Origin: an uncultured Gammaproteobacteria bacterium
GTDB lineage: Bacteria > Pseudomonadota > Gammaproteobacteria > Arenicellales > CAJQKF01
NCBI GenBank assembly: GCA_905478855.1
Contig: CAJQKF010000158.1
Span: 1-34,207, forward strand
Reading direction: 5' to 3'
DNA: 34,207 nt
Every line of letters starts with the position of its first letter. Position 1 is the first letter of the stretch. Of the stretch, positions 1-9,466 are shown one piece after another. The notes beneath the pieces were generated by a model. The model ran no database searches and had not been told where the DNA came from. It saw nothing but the letters and a program-made list of their open reading frames with translations. The position numbers and the translations under genes were made by a program.

Positions 1-1408
1 GCGATAATATTTTCTCTTCCAGCACCTGTTGAACCGCATGCAGAATCGTTGAGTTCTCCCCTTCTGTATAGACCATTCGTTCCTGACTGCGTTTTGCCAT
101 ACTGACAATCGGCTGCATGAATAGCCCAGAGCGAACACTAAAACGGCTTAATTTTCGTTGGTATTCATCCATATCCACAATTGGTCGTCTTGCCACTCCG
201 CTATCCATGGCTGCTTTAACCACCGCGGGTGGAATCACTTCGATAAGTCGAGCGTCAAAGGGTTTTGGAATAATATACTCGGGACCAAACTGTAAGCGTT
301 CACCGGCATAGGTCTCTGCAACTTCCGCGGTTGATTCTTTAGTTGCGAGTTCGGCAATCGCCTTAACACAAGCAATCTTCATCTCTTCGTTAATAGTTGT
401 TGCGCCGCAATCCAGCGCACCACGAAAAATAAACGGGAAACACAGCACATTATTTACTTGATTCGGATAATCCGAGCGGCCGGTTGCAATAATACAGTCT
501 GGGCGAACCTTTTTAGCCAACGCTGGATCAATTTCGGGGTCCGGATTTGCCATGGCTAAAATGAGTGGCCTTGGGGCCATTTTAATCACCATTTCTTCGG
601 TTAAGGTTCCTGGCCCAGATAAGCCTAAAAAGATATCCGCATCTGCTATTACTTCATTCAGCGTTCGCAAATCGCTATCTTGAGCATAGGTTTGCTTATA
701 CTTGTTCATACCGTCGGCGCGACCGTTATAAATCAACCCACGGCTATCGCACACAAATACATTCTTAACCGGCAAGCCCATACTAACCAATAAGTTTATG
801 CAGGCAATACTCGCTGCACCGGCACCTGAGACAACTAATTTTGCAGAACTAAGGGATTTCTCGACAATTTTTAAACCATTATAAATAGCCGCTGCGGTAA
901 CGATCGCCGTCCCATGCTGATCATCGTGGAATACCGGAATATTCATTCGTTCGCGACACTGTTTCTCTATTTCGAAACACTCTGGTGCTTTTATATCTTC
1001 AAGATTGATACCACCAAAGGTTGGTTCCAACGCCACAACCATATCAACTATTTTATCCACACGGGTCTCTGCCACTTCCAGATCGAACACATCGATCCCT
1101 GCAAATTTTTTAAATAGTACGGCCTTGCCTTCCATTACTGGCTTAGCGGCTAACGCACCGATATTCCCCAAACCAAGCACCGCTGTGCCGTTTGAAATTA
1201 CACCAACAAGATTAGCCCGCGTTGTTAACGTATCGGCCTGACTCGAATCTTGTTCTATAGCGGTGCAGGCAAATGCGACACCCGGGGAGTATGCCCTGGA
1301 CAAATCACTTTGAGTTTCCAAACGGGTAGTTGCCGTAATGGTTAACTTCCCCGGCATCGGTAAACGATGATAATCAAGGGATTCTTGTTTTAAGTTATCG
1401 TCAGACAT
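1..1408 (-). CDS. maeB: NADP-dependent malic enzyme, MaeB type (partial, C-terminus outside window)
   Basis: Oxidative decarboxylation of malate to pyruvate with NADP; cytoplasmic. The frame opens at ATG 1408 and runs off the window start, giving 469 residues. The N-terminus ([20 protein letters not shown]) and the run [13 protein letters not shown] are typical of the malic N-terminal domain (about residues 15-150). [12 protein letters not shown] and the Rossmann stretch [14 protein letters not shown] mark the NAD-binding domain (about 160-400). The last visible residues ([16 protein letters not shown]) are the beginning of the phosphotransacetylase-like domain found in about 760-residue MaeB proteins, so roughly 290 residues are missing to the left. 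A CAGG ribosome site lies 6 bases before the ATG. No frameshift is seen in the visible part. The family is certain; NADP rather than NAD preference is inferred from the MaeB architecture. Confidence 0.95.
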   Translation of the reverse strand, partial: MSDDNLKQESLDYHRLPMPGKLTITATTRLETQSDLSRAYSPGVAFACTAIEQDSSQADTLTTRANLVGVISNGTAVLGLGNIGALAAKPVMEGKAVLFKKFAGIDVFDLEVAETRVDKIVDMVVALEPTFGGINLEDIKAPECFEIEKQCRERMNIPVFHDDQHGTAIVTAAAIYNGLKIVEKSLSSAKLVVSGAGAASIACINLLVSMGLPVKNVFVCDSRGLIYNGRADGMNKYKQTYAQDSDLRTLNEVIADADIFLGLSGPGTLTEEMVIKMAPRPLILAMANPDPEIDPALAKKVRPDCIIATGRSDYPNQVNNVLCFPFIFRGALDCGATTINEEMKIACVKAIAELATKESTAEVAETYAGERLQFGPEYIIPKPFDARLIEVIPPAVVKAAMDSGVARRPIVDMDEYQRKLSRFSVRSGLFMQPIVSMAKRSQERMVYTEGENSTILHAVQQVLEEKILS

Positions 1409-1437
1409 GTAAAACCTGTAAAAATATATGATCAAGA

Positions 1438-1454
1438 TTACCTAGCTTAGGTAA
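1438..1454. promoter_or_regulatory. Inverted repeat upstream of maeB, possible operator
   Basis: TTACCTA-GCT-TAGGTAA is a perfect 7-base inverted repeat with a 3-base centre, 30 bases upstream of the maeB start codon. Its size and position would suit a dimeric repressor or activator. No regulator gene is nearby to name, and a chance palindrome is possible. Confidence 0.3.
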
Positions 1455-1667
1455 TAACGAAGCGAACTTATCGCTCTAAAACTAATTTCACCCTCCAAAT
1501 TTCGCAAAAGAACTTCGGCATAAATCAACCAGCAATCGGGAAAACACGTTGTTTCTCGAGAGCATTAACAGATTGAACCGTTGCTAAATAGAGTAAATCG
1601 ACGCAAGGCGGGCCGGTTAAATGGGGGCATCTGGCCTAACTCCAGAAAGGAATCAGACTACGCGGAG

Positions 1668-1676
1668 ATTATAACA
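1668..1676 (-). promoter_or_regulatory. Possible extended -10 promoter for maeB
   Basis: On the minus strand the bases read TGTTATAAT, that is TGn followed by a perfect TATAAT. No good -35 is seen at 16-18 bases, which an extended -10 element can tolerate. Use for maeB would imply a 5' leader of about 250 bases; it could instead drive a small RNA. Confidence 0.3.
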
Positions 1677-1801
1677 TGTCTACATCCGCGGCTATCGGGT
1701 GGATGGATACAACTTTTACATAACAAAAACCAACGTTCTTTAGTGGCGCTTAGTCGATGCTATAAAACCGAAAGATGCTATCGATTACATAAATCATTTA
1801 C

Positions 1802-4800
1802 CTAGCTATTGCTTGCCGTACATAAACCAATAGCAACGGGAGACGGCAAATCTTCTTCTTCCAAGCCGTCGGGGTTATCTAGCATAACCAATATCGGTTG
1901 AAGTGGATCTATTGCTCCTGGAGAAAATGGATCCCCCCCTGTGGGCAATCCCGGTTCAGCACCAGGCACATCTAGCGGTGTAGTGGCAACAACAGCAGTT
2001 GGTCCCGTTGGCGTTGTTGTCGGTAATGTTGCAGGGGTCCCAGTATAGGTAACTCGATAATCATTAGATAACGATGTTCCTGCAAAATCCCCATTAGTTA
2101 CGTTAAATCCTCCTGAAACACCGCCCCCGGCATTAATGAAATTAAACGCTTCCAATGCCGACGGCACAAAACCACTCAGTAAAACAATATCTAAATCCCC
2201 ATCCAGAAAAGCCGCTCCCGCTACATTAATTTGGTCCAGATTGCTTGGGCTTTCGATCTCCAGAAGCGTGGTTGCACTTGTACCTAAAGTTAGCGTGGGT
2301 AAATTCAATGTTCCTGGCGAATTACCGGGGGACAATAAGTTATTCACCGTTATATCGAAGTTTCCTGTAATTTCGCCAGTACCGGTGAGATCATCAAGAA
2401 TGAGATTGGAAACAGTACCTTGATTATTGATACTCGTGATTCCTCCATTTGCCTGAGTCATATTGAGATCATCTGCATTCAACGAGAAATCATGTTCGGT
2501 ATTTGGGTCTCGCAGAAAAATCTCCGCTCTAGCCCCACTAGTAGTAGTGGAAATTAAATTAACCTCATTTACAGCAATAGACTGATCACCACCATAACTC
2601 GCACCACCGGTAAATATACCCGCATCACCGTTGGTTGCCGTTATATTTAATACGTCCGCATTAACGTATTGTTTATTAGTTCGAGTAAGATTTAAAGTGG
2701 ATGTGAGCAGCAATGGGCCATCCTCATAGGCAAACGCCAGCTGCTCTGCATCTATCTGTGCAGTCGAGGCATAACTATTTATGTAAATATTGTCAGTTAC
2801 ATTGATACGTTGCATCCCATCCAGATCCAGGTTCCACACATCCACGTTATCTGCATTTTCGAGCCCTACTCCCTGAGTAAAATCAACGCTAGCATGTCCA
2901 CCGGAATGGCTTCCACCAAGTACATTTATACCGCCACCGCTAGTCAACGATTGATTACCAAGCAGCCTGGTAGTGCGAGTAACAGTGCCCACATCATCGC
3001 CCGTAGAAGGCCCCTTCTCATTTAAAGTTTGTTGTAAAACTACGGCAGCAGTCGCACCATCATTCGATCCGCCCATCACGGTTATATCGCTGCTTGCAGA
3101 AAGCTCTTGATATCCTTCTTGTATTACATTTGAAGAGCTGTAGTCACTTCCATTGTAAAAATTTAAGTCCAAACCTATTTCGGCGAATGCACGTTCACCA
3201 CTGCCACCGATAACAGAAATTGAACCATCAGTTGCTGTAATTTTCTGAGAAAAAACATAACCAGCCCCATAAGCTAGCGTATTTCGGGTTTTCAATTGGG
3301 CGAAAGCTCCGTAACCAGAGCCGCCTTCTACTAGAATACTTTTCGCCTCTATATCCATTCCAGTTCGGCTTTGTACTCTGGCAAAGGTATCTTCAGCCGA
3401 CCCACCTTTAACGATAAAATCACCTGCTGCAGTCAGAGTTAAGTCTTTATTACTGTCAAATGATGCAGAATTATCTCTCCCACCGCCACCTAGTACATTC
3501 ACATCTCCAGATAGCTGAGCATCAAACCCACGATAACTATATATAGAGGCGTAATTATTGCTGCCACTTGCACCGCCCTGCACTAACAGATCATTAAGCA
3601 CTACCATCGGCACTGCCCCATCAACACTAGAAGCGCCAAGAATAATATTATAGGCCGTTAAATTTGCAAAATTCCCGTCACCGTTAGTTCCACCCAACAC
3701 TTTAAGATCACCATCAATTTGTGCATCGAAGGTTTCATAGCCATAGGCGATTAATTGAGCGTAGGCTCCGCCATCACCAGCACTACCACCCTGCAAAGTG
3801 AAGTCGTTGCCAAAAACACTAGTCGTGGAGGTTGTAATGTAAACACTGGCATTTCCACCCGATCCTCCAGCAATTACAATATCGTTTGCACCGCTTGGGC
3901 CAGAATCAATTGCATCAATAGTAAGTGTATCAGTAGAGATAGACACATACTCGCCCTCCTGATCACCACCCAAAATGGCTACCGATGCACCACTAATATT
4001 AAGAGTGTGCCTCGTATCGATACGTGTTTGGCGATCTTGACCAAGTATAGTCACGGCGCCTATTCCATTTTTATCATTATCAGCAATAATACTTATGTCG
4101 CCGAGAGCCCGATAAGTTTCATAAATAGAGGAACCGTATAATCCACCTGTAACGGTAATATCGCCGTCAGCCTGGAGTGTTAACGTTTTCCCGTCTAAAT
4201 AAGAATACTTACCGACATTAATATTCGATTCGAAGGTTAAGTTTCCCAGTTCCGTATCACCAGCTGCATCAACATCGATAATCACATGATCTACATATTT
4301 AAAAGAACCAATGAGTGTTCCAGTATAAAGATAGGATTCTGTGTCGTCACCTGCACCTGACCAGGTTATTGGTTCTTCACCAGAATAGGTGGCATCCTCA
4401 GCGTCGCCTTCAACCTCATCGCGCACTGTTAAATTATAGGGATCAATCAACCAGGTGCCGCCCTCACCTGCCGATGCACCTGCGTCGGGGGCTTCTGTAA
4501 CACGGATATAGCGTTTACCCGAGGTTTCGATAAAGCCACCATCGCCACCATTTTCTCCACCACGCGCAGATAACTGGCCTAGGATATTCGCCGAGCCTTC
4601 GGCGAACACGATTACCCTACCGCCATCGCCGTTGTCGGTGGCATCGGCATGAATGCTTGCACCGGATGAGATAAACACATCTTCCGAGTTACGCACGTCG
4701 GGATTTTCACCCTGTTGATCTCCACCGAATAAAACTTCACCACCACCGGTGCTTCCAGAGGCATCGATTTCAGCATCTTCGAACAGACCAACTCGTTGGC

Positions 4801-6775
4801 CGAGAACCGTAACATGCCCACCTTCGCCATTGTCGCTGCTACTATCAATGGATTCAAAAATGGCCACATCGCCCAATGCACCAGCATCAACAAAAACATC
4901 ACCACCATTAGTAATAATATCTGCATCAACCAGCACATTCATCGATTCCTTAAAGACTCCATCGTCCGGTTGTTCACCTAGAACGTTGATGTTAACTTCG
5001 GGTTCAATGATTGGATCTACCACAGGCTGGGATAGGATAGCGTCTTCAATGGCTGCTAATTCGGTATCTTCAGCTGATTCTGCATCGGTATCAGGCTCTG
5101 CAGAACTGTCATCTGGCTCACTAATCGCTTCCGGCTCAACAGCAACCAGCTCTCGCTCGCTTTGAGAGTCATCGGGCGCGTCATCAGATTCGTTGCTGGT
5201 CGGTATCTCTATATCCAGCTCGGTAATCACCTGTTTAAACGATCCACCGTTAGTGCTGATAGAGGCGTTTACATGAACCGCATCTCCTGCATTCAATGTA
5301 ACATTTAGTTCGCCGCTAGTTGAAGATATCGGTGCATTAACATCAATATTGTTATGCGCTTCAAGCTTTAGGGAGGCATCGTCACCTTCGGTTTTTTCAA
5401 TGGCTGCTGCTACCGTTATGTTGCCTTCACCACTGCCACCGTCGGATGTTTTTATGCTGACATTGCTGCCGTTATTTAATGCAGACGAGATTGAATCTGC
5501 TTCACCACCACCAATAACAATGTCTTCCGGATCTAGCAGCCATGTGCCCGGTTTTCCATCTGTTGCACTTACATCGGCAGGTTGCCCAAATGCCAGAGTT
5601 TGCTTTCCGGAGGTTTCCACCAACCCACCATCGCCACTGACCGAACCACCGGTTGCGGTAATTTGTGCATGAGTTTGTGTATCGCCATCCGACCAGACAA
5701 CAACTTCTCCGCCATCGCCCCGGGTTAATGCGTCTGCATGGATTTGGGTGGTTGCGTCTAAATTTGTTCTGGATGATCGCGGCAAATCACCCACACCTTG
5801 ATAATCACCACCGATACGGACTCGACCACCGTCTTTTCCGCTCGCATCGATCCGTGTGGCAGTCAGTTTAATGTTGTCACCGGTTATGGCGATATCACCA
5901 CCTGCAACGGTGCGCCCACGACTGCTAATGCTGCCGTTAATATCTACAGTTGAGGTTCCGTGTAAACGTACTCTTCCATCTTTATCTCGGCTGATTCGAT
6001 TCGCACTTATGCTGCCGCCATGAACCAGGGTATCGGCAAACAAGGCAATCGTGCCATTCTTGGCTACAATGCTACCGAGATTAAGCACCTTATCTCCAGG
6101 CGCTTGAACCTCAAATTCAATATGTTCCAGATCCAGATTACTGATGGTAATACTGCGACCGGCGGCCAATAGAATTTGCCCATCATCGGCTCGGATAATT
6201 CCGGTATTCGTAACATCGGGGGCAATTAGCATCACCTCACCGGCATTATTTACCCGAATATAACCGTGGTTTCGTACTTCTCCTCTGTCACCTTCAAAAT
6301 GCATTTTGCCGGCGATAAAATCCGCATCGCTGATATCTAGCGACGATGCTATCAATCCTGCCGTATCAATAATCGCATGTTCACCAAAGACGATGCCGTT
6401 AGGGTTAACCAAAAACACACGGCCGTTAGATAACAATTTACCGAAGATATCCGAACGCTGGTTACCGATCACTCGGTTCAGTACAGCAGACCCAGCATTT
6501 TGCTGAACGAAACGGGTAATCTCATCGCGGCTTATGGAAAAGCCCTGCCAGTTAATAATCGCACCCGGCGTATTAGATATCAGCATCTGCCCAGATGCCG
6601 TCGAACTGATATTCGCGGCCCCCGCAACAACCGAGGGTCCTTGAGGATTGGCCGACGCCTGGCTAGCCAGTGTTGTCGATATGGCTGCCGCTATGAGCGA
6701 CTGACGAAAAGTGATACGTGCAGATCTTAGTTCTTCCACAGATCTGCGGTTACAATTAACTTTTTTTCGATTCAT
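1802..6775 (-). CDS. Two-partner secretion exoprotein (TpsA, filamentous haemagglutinin family)
   Basis: A very large secreted beta-helix protein (about 1657 residues), exported through the outer membrane by its TpsB partner. An extended signal peptide ends near ASQASA (about residue 42). The TPS secretion domain follows (about 45-290), with the conserved NPNGIVFG motif near residue 124 and DTAGLIASSLDIS. Two copies of a GGxGG..ETSGK...GTWLxDP module lie near residues 340-425 and 700-780. They are separated by an acidic Glu/Asp/Ser/Pro-rich linker (about 524-607). Residues about 930-1300 carry some eleven degenerate repeats with the core hydrophobic-x-V-x-GG-S, often ending in A-x-[LIV]. The C-terminus has an LSPGNSPGTL segment like those of autotransporter-type passengers and ends in GLCTASNS with one Cys. 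Start: ATG 6775 is preferred over ATG 6781 because AAGGAAG lies 6 bases before it. It is last in the operon after tpsB and fecR. The ligand or surface role (adhesion, biofilm) is not shown by the sequence. Confidence 0.9.
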   Translation of the reverse strand: MNRKKVNCNRRSVEELRSARITFRQSLIAAAISTTLASQASANPQGPSVVAGAANISSTASGQMLISNTPGAIINWQGFSISRDEITRFVQQNAGSAVLNRVIGNQRSDIFGKLLSNGRVFLVNPNGIVFGEHAIIDTAGLIASSLDISDADFIAGKMHFEGDRGEVRNHGYIRVNNAGEVMLIAPDVTNTGIIRADDGQILLAAGRSITISNLDLEHIEFEVQAPGDKVLNLGSIVAKNGTIALFADTLVHGGSISANRISRDKDGRVRLHGTSTVDINGSISSRGRTVAGGDIAITGDNIKLTATRIDASGKDGGRVRIGGDYQGVGDLPRSSRTNLDATTQIHADALTRGDGGEVVVWSDGDTQTHAQITATGGSVSGDGGLVETSGKQTLAFGQPADVSATDGKPGTWLLDPEDIVIGGGEADSISSALNNGSNVSIKTSDGGSGEGNITVAAAIEKTEGDDASLKLEAHNNIDVNAPISSTSGELNVTLNAGDAVHVNASISTNGGSFKQVITELDIEIPTSNESDDAPDDSQSERELVAVEPEAISEPDDSSAEPDTDAESAEDTELAAIEDAILSQPVVDPIIEPEVNINVLGEQPDDGVFKESMNVLVDADIITNGGDVFVDAGALGDVAIFESIDSSSDNGEGGHVTVLGQRVGLFEDAEIDASGSTGGGEVLFGGDQQGENPDVRNSEDVFISSGASIHADATDNGDGGRVIVFAEGSANILGQLSARGGENGGDGGFIETSGKRYIRVTEAPDAGASAGEGGTWLIDPYNLTVRDEVEGDAEDATYSGEEPITWSGAGDDTESYLYTGTLIGSFKYVDHVIIDVDAAGDTELGNLTFESNINVGKYSYLDGKTLTLQADGDITVTGGLYGSSIYETYRALGDISIIADNDKNGIGAVTILGQDRQTRIDTRHTLNISGASVAILGGDQEGEYVSISTDTLTIDAIDSGPSGANDIVIAGGSGGNASVYITTSTTSVFGNDFTLQGGSAGDGGAYAQLIAYGYETFDAQIDGDLKVLGGTNGDGNFANLTAYNIILGASSVDGAVPMVVLNDLLVQGGASGSNNYASIYSYRGFDAQLSGDVNVLGGGGRDNSASFDSNKDLTLTAAGDFIVKGGSAEDTFARVQSRTGMDIEAKSILVEGGSGYGAFAQLKTRNTLAYGAGYVFSQKITATDGSISVIGGSGERAFAEIGLDLNFYNGSDYSSSNVIQEGYQELSASSDITVMGGSNDGATAAVVLQQTLNEKGPSTGDDVGTVTRTTRLLGNQSLTSGGGINVLGGSHSGGHASVDFTQGVGLENADNVDVWNLDLDGMQRINVTDNIYINSYASTAQIDAEQLAFAYEDGPLLLTSTLNLTRTNKQYVNADVLNITATNGDAGIFTGGASYGGDQSIAVNEVNLISTTTSGARAEIFLRDPNTEHDFSLNADDLNMTQANGGITSINNQGTVSNLILDDLTGTGEITGNFDITVNNLLSPGNSPGTLNLPTLTLGTSATTLLEIESPSNLDQINVAGAAFLDGDLDIVLLSGFVPSALEAFNFINAGGGVSGGFNVTNGDFAGTSLSNDYRVTYTGTPATLPTTTPTGPTAVVATTPLDVPGAEPGLPTGGDPFSPGAIDPLQPILVMLDNPDGLEEEDLPSPVAIGLCTASNS

Positions 6776-6781
6776 TTTCAT

Positions 6782-6788
6782 CTTCCTT
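6782..6788 (-). promoter_or_regulatory. Ribosome binding site that decides the tpsA start
   Basis: AAGGAAG directly abuts the first ATG (6781), leaving no spacing, but sits 6 bases before the second in-frame ATG (6775). This favours the downstream start. Confidence 0.6.
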
Positions 6789-6811
6789 CTCGCTAGCGTA
6801 AATAGCTTCGA

Positions 6812-7612
6812 CTATAGAATTTCACAGGATGGGAACTCGTTGTTGTCTCCGATGAACTGGAATAACTCCAGTATCAACGTATCCTGGTTTATCGTATTCA
6901 GGTATTCATCATGAACAATGAAACGTGGCACAAGACTAATACAACTGACTTCCTTCTCACTTGCGTATCCGGCTGAAATCGCGTCAAGTTCTACACGACT
7001 ACCGTTTTTCTCGGAATAAATACTTCCGTCTAGTACGGCAAAGAAAAACCCTGGTGGTTGCCCTTCTATCTTGCTGGCACAACTGGTTTTAACCGGCTCA
7101 AAGCCAGCCAATGATAACTCTTCCAATTCACATTCGTTTTTTTCACAGTAACGCAATACTAAATCGGTGCCACGAATACCGATGCTGGCTTGACGAGTTT
7201 TAAATCGAACGTTTTGCGGCTTACGTTTTCCCACCAAACCGGTCAGAGCACGAAGTCCGCCCTTAACCAAACTAAACTCCGCTTCTTCTTGACCCGCTTT
7301 ATCATTGTATTTATCAATAATAACCTCACTGTTCGGGCGCAGAGACATCTTGGTTTGATCATTAAAACGAATAACGGTAAAGCTTTTCTTACCTGTGGTA
7401 ATTGTATCATTGCGATAGACCGGGCTATCCCAGCCCAGCAAGCGCGGAACGTTAGTCTCTCCTCGCGCCGATACTGCACCTTTAGAAAACACCACCTTGC
7501 CAACGAACTCTGTCGCTGCACAAGCGCTGTTAGTAAACATCAGCACCAGTAGCCAGGGGATTAGCCAAGATACGTTTTTATCCATAATCTTACTCATACA
7601 TGCGCCGTTCAT
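6812..7612 (-). CDS. Secreted FecR-domain protein of the two-partner secretion operon
   Basis: A 266-residue exported protein with an N-terminal signal sequence (hydrophobic segment SWLIPWLLVLMFTNSACA). The FecR domain follows: GKVVFSKGAVSARG, PVYRNDTITTGKKSFTVIRF, LRPNSEVIIDKY and FSLVKGGLRALTG are the classic FecR core (about residues 35-130), and RQASIGIRGTDLVLRYC is its usual end. There is no inner-membrane anchor or sigma-regulator N-terminal domain, so it is probably periplasmic rather than an anti-sigma relay. Five Cys lie in the mature C-terminal half and could form disulfides. The start ATG overlaps the tpsB stop by one base (TAATG), implying translational coupling, and tpsA begins about 35 bases after its stop. 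ATG 7597 is an alternative start. The family is clear; its role in assembling or gating the exoprotein is inference from gene order. Confidence 0.85.
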   Translation of the reverse strand: MNGACMSKIMDKNVSWLIPWLLVLMFTNSACAATEFVGKVVFSKGAVSARGETNVPRLLGWDSPVYRNDTITTGKKSFTVIRFNDQTKMSLRPNSEVIIDKYNDKAGQEEAEFSLVKGGLRALTGLVGKRKPQNVRFKTRQASIGIRGTDLVLRYCEKNECELEELSLAGFEPVKTSCASKIEGQPPGFFFAVLDGSIYSEKNGSRVELDAISAGYASEKEVSCISLVPRFIVHDEYLNTINQDTLILELFQFIGDNNEFPSCEIL

Positions 7613-8706
7613 TACTGAAAGAACCAGGACAAATTAAAATGCACGAACGTGTCACCTTCCTGTGTGTTGCTTCCGACATCCTGATCGGCGGCATTTAATA
7701 CATGGGCAAAATGAGCATCCATCTGAATTTGCCTGCTCCACTGCCAGTTGAGACTTATACCCGTGCCGGAAATCGAGTCCTTACCGCTATCGTCAGGTAA
7801 AGGACTGACTCGTTCAACCGTTCCCGCATCGAAAAACCAACCAAATTTCAGCCCCGACCGTAATTTGGGTGCAGTAATAGTCAAGCCTAATCGAGCGCCC
7901 TTGTCACCGGCGATCTCACGACCTCGAAATCCACGCACACTATGCACACCACCGGCTCCAAATTGCTCACCTGAAATGAGTGGCTCGTCAGCATACTGGC
8001 CTTCAAACTTAATTCCATAAGTCCAGTTATTAAATGTCGTTTGGGCACCGGCTTCTGCACGGAACAGACTCCAATCCGCATCGGCTCCTGCCCGGGCTGC
8101 AGCATACGTTGCGTCATCATTATTTGCACCGGAAGATAGGTTTTTTACGGCCTGCAAAGAGAATTCTGAAACAAAAGTATCTTTTTCAAGATCAACCCGA
8201 TAGAAAAACGATAACGGTCTACTGCGAACATCAACACCAATTGGTGTTCCGAGAAAATTAATGTCACTATCGAAAGATTTATCACTCAAACCCACACGGA
8301 TCACCTTACTCGCATCCCCGGTCTTAGGGATGACGGTGCTGTAGCCCACACCGTATATATCTCCGCCGCCTCGCACGTCGAAAAACTCAGCGACTCTGCC
8401 CGTATCGGATGTCGAATGGATAGCAAAAATATCAAACATACCGGCTGAGCGGTAATGAGGCGTACGAACATTAAGTCCGTATTGGGATACTTTCGACGAC
8501 TCCGTCGGGGACGTTGTGTATGTCAGGGTTAACTGATTATCCCGATTTAAGAAATTGTGGTTCTGATAACCCACACCCATCCGATATTCTCCGGTATCGT
8601 CATCACCGGTATTACTTAACCACACATAGGCTCTTTTAGGATCTCGATCCGACACATCAACCCGAGCATCAAGTTGACCCGATTCAGTGCTCGACCCAAA
8701 CACCAA
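7612..8706 (-). pseudogene. TpsB outer-membrane transporter, 3' fragment (beta-barrel) of a frameshifted gene
   Basis: C-terminal 364 residues of a ShlB/FhaC/HecB family transporter, the 16-strand barrel that secretes TpsA proteins. The loop-6 motif VRGF (GGVHSVRGFRGREI) and the following GWFFDAGTV are hallmarks of TpsB/Omp85 barrels. The chain ends in an aromatic strand (HFNLSWFFQ). The reading frame can be followed upstream of the nominal TTG at 8706 as RRAKLVFGSSTESG, which continues NLNPS of the upstream frame after adding one base. The upstream fragment reads through this region in the wrong frame to 8616. Together the two parts give about 528 residues, close to the usual 540-580. It is either a sequencing or assembly error or a recent inactivating mutation; the rest is intact, suggesting recent. 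Confidence 0.85.
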
Positions 8707-9197
8707 CTTAGCCCGCCGGATGGATTTAAGTTACCTAGGCCAAGCTGGCGAGAAAGCTTTTCTGCACGCGGGGATTCGCCTTTAACCAAGCCCGGCAGGG
8801 AATTTAGGATATTTTCTTCATCGTGATGGATCGCGCCTGCTACGCTAACGTTACCCAGAACAAACGGGAATATAGACAACTCAACCACACCCCCTTCAAG
8901 AGTTTGCGGCGGAAGATCCACTCGATAAAAGGTGTAACCCGCATCTCGAATCGCGAGTTGCAACAACTCAGTCGCTTCCGTTAAACGATCTAATCCAACG
9001 TGAGCACCCAGGTAGGCATTAAGGATTCCAGTTGTCTTGCGCTCGCTTAACGGATTCTCGCCCTTAACCACCCAACTCGAAACCTCAAACTTCAAGTCAT
9101 CTGCCGATGCGCCAAAAACGCAGCAGAGAAAACTTATCAGCAATACTATTTTTCGAATATTTCTTACCACTTCCACACCAAACTCTCGGCTCAACAT
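8616..9197 (-). pseudogene. TpsB transporter, 5' fragment (signal peptide and POTRA) of a frameshifted gene
   Basis: Encodes the periplasmic part of the TpsB transporter. A signal peptide (hydrophobic VLLISFLCCVFGASA) is followed by a POTRA region with typical blocks: VKGENPLSERKT, AIRDAGYTFYRVDLPPQ, LEGGVVELSIFPF, LGNVSVAGA, NSLPGLVKGESPR and LSRQLGLGNLNPS. After NLNPS (about residue 160, base 8718) the frame leaves the family pattern and gives unrelated residues (GGLSWCLGRALNRV) until a stop. One extra base in the TCCGG stretch at about 8716-8720 would restore a continuous TpsB of about 528 residues. No slippery heptamer is present there, so programmed frameshifting is unlikely. First gene of the operon tpsB-fecR-tpsA. 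Confidence 0.85.
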
Positions 9198-9466
9198 GAA
9201 TCATCGCTATGAACGCATTCAACCTGTTGTTAATTTTTAGTTTCGGTTACTTCCCTAGGTTAGCACAAAAAAAATTAACTAATCCGATCAATCAGATTCC
9301 ATTTCAGCGCAAATCGTTACAGCTATTGTCTAAAAATCAGAGACATGTGGAACTATCAATACGAGTATCAACGGCTCTATCCTCTGTAAGCTTAGGAAAA
9401 ATTAGTAAGAAAATTGCACAGCGGCACTTCTGAGAAGGCCAGAAAAAATCACATTCAGGCCGACCT

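Larger units (their letters stand above)
1409..1801. other. 393-base gap between maeB and tpsA, no convincing gene
   Basis: The only frame here over 60 codons (1581-1805, plus strand) has no recognisable protein character and no ribosome site. What the gap holds is a possible extended -10 promoter facing maeB (1668-1676), a 7-base inverted repeat just upstream of maeB (1438-1454), and a direct repeat GATGCTAT at 1756-1763 and 1774-1781. I see no clear hairpin terminator for tpsA. Confidence 0.5.

Noticed and set aside
1581..1805. 74-codon plus-strand frame in the maeB-tpsA gap
   Set aside because: No ribosome site, no family likeness, and it runs into the end of tpsA.
3755..4141. 128-codon plus-strand frame opposite tpsA
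   Set aside because: It is antisense to the repeat array of tpsA; the composition mirrors the repeats and there is no ribosome site.
4612..5165. Frames of 108 and 138 codons overlapping tpsA (minus 4612-4938, plus 4749-5165)
   Set aside because: They are shadows of the repetitive, Ser/Thr/Asp-rich tpsA frame, with biased composition and no recognisable domain.
8700..8735. Programmed ribosomal frameshift as explanation for tpsB
   Set aside because: No X-XXY-YYZ slippery sequence and no adjacent stop plus stem that would support it; TpsB proteins are not known to use recoding.
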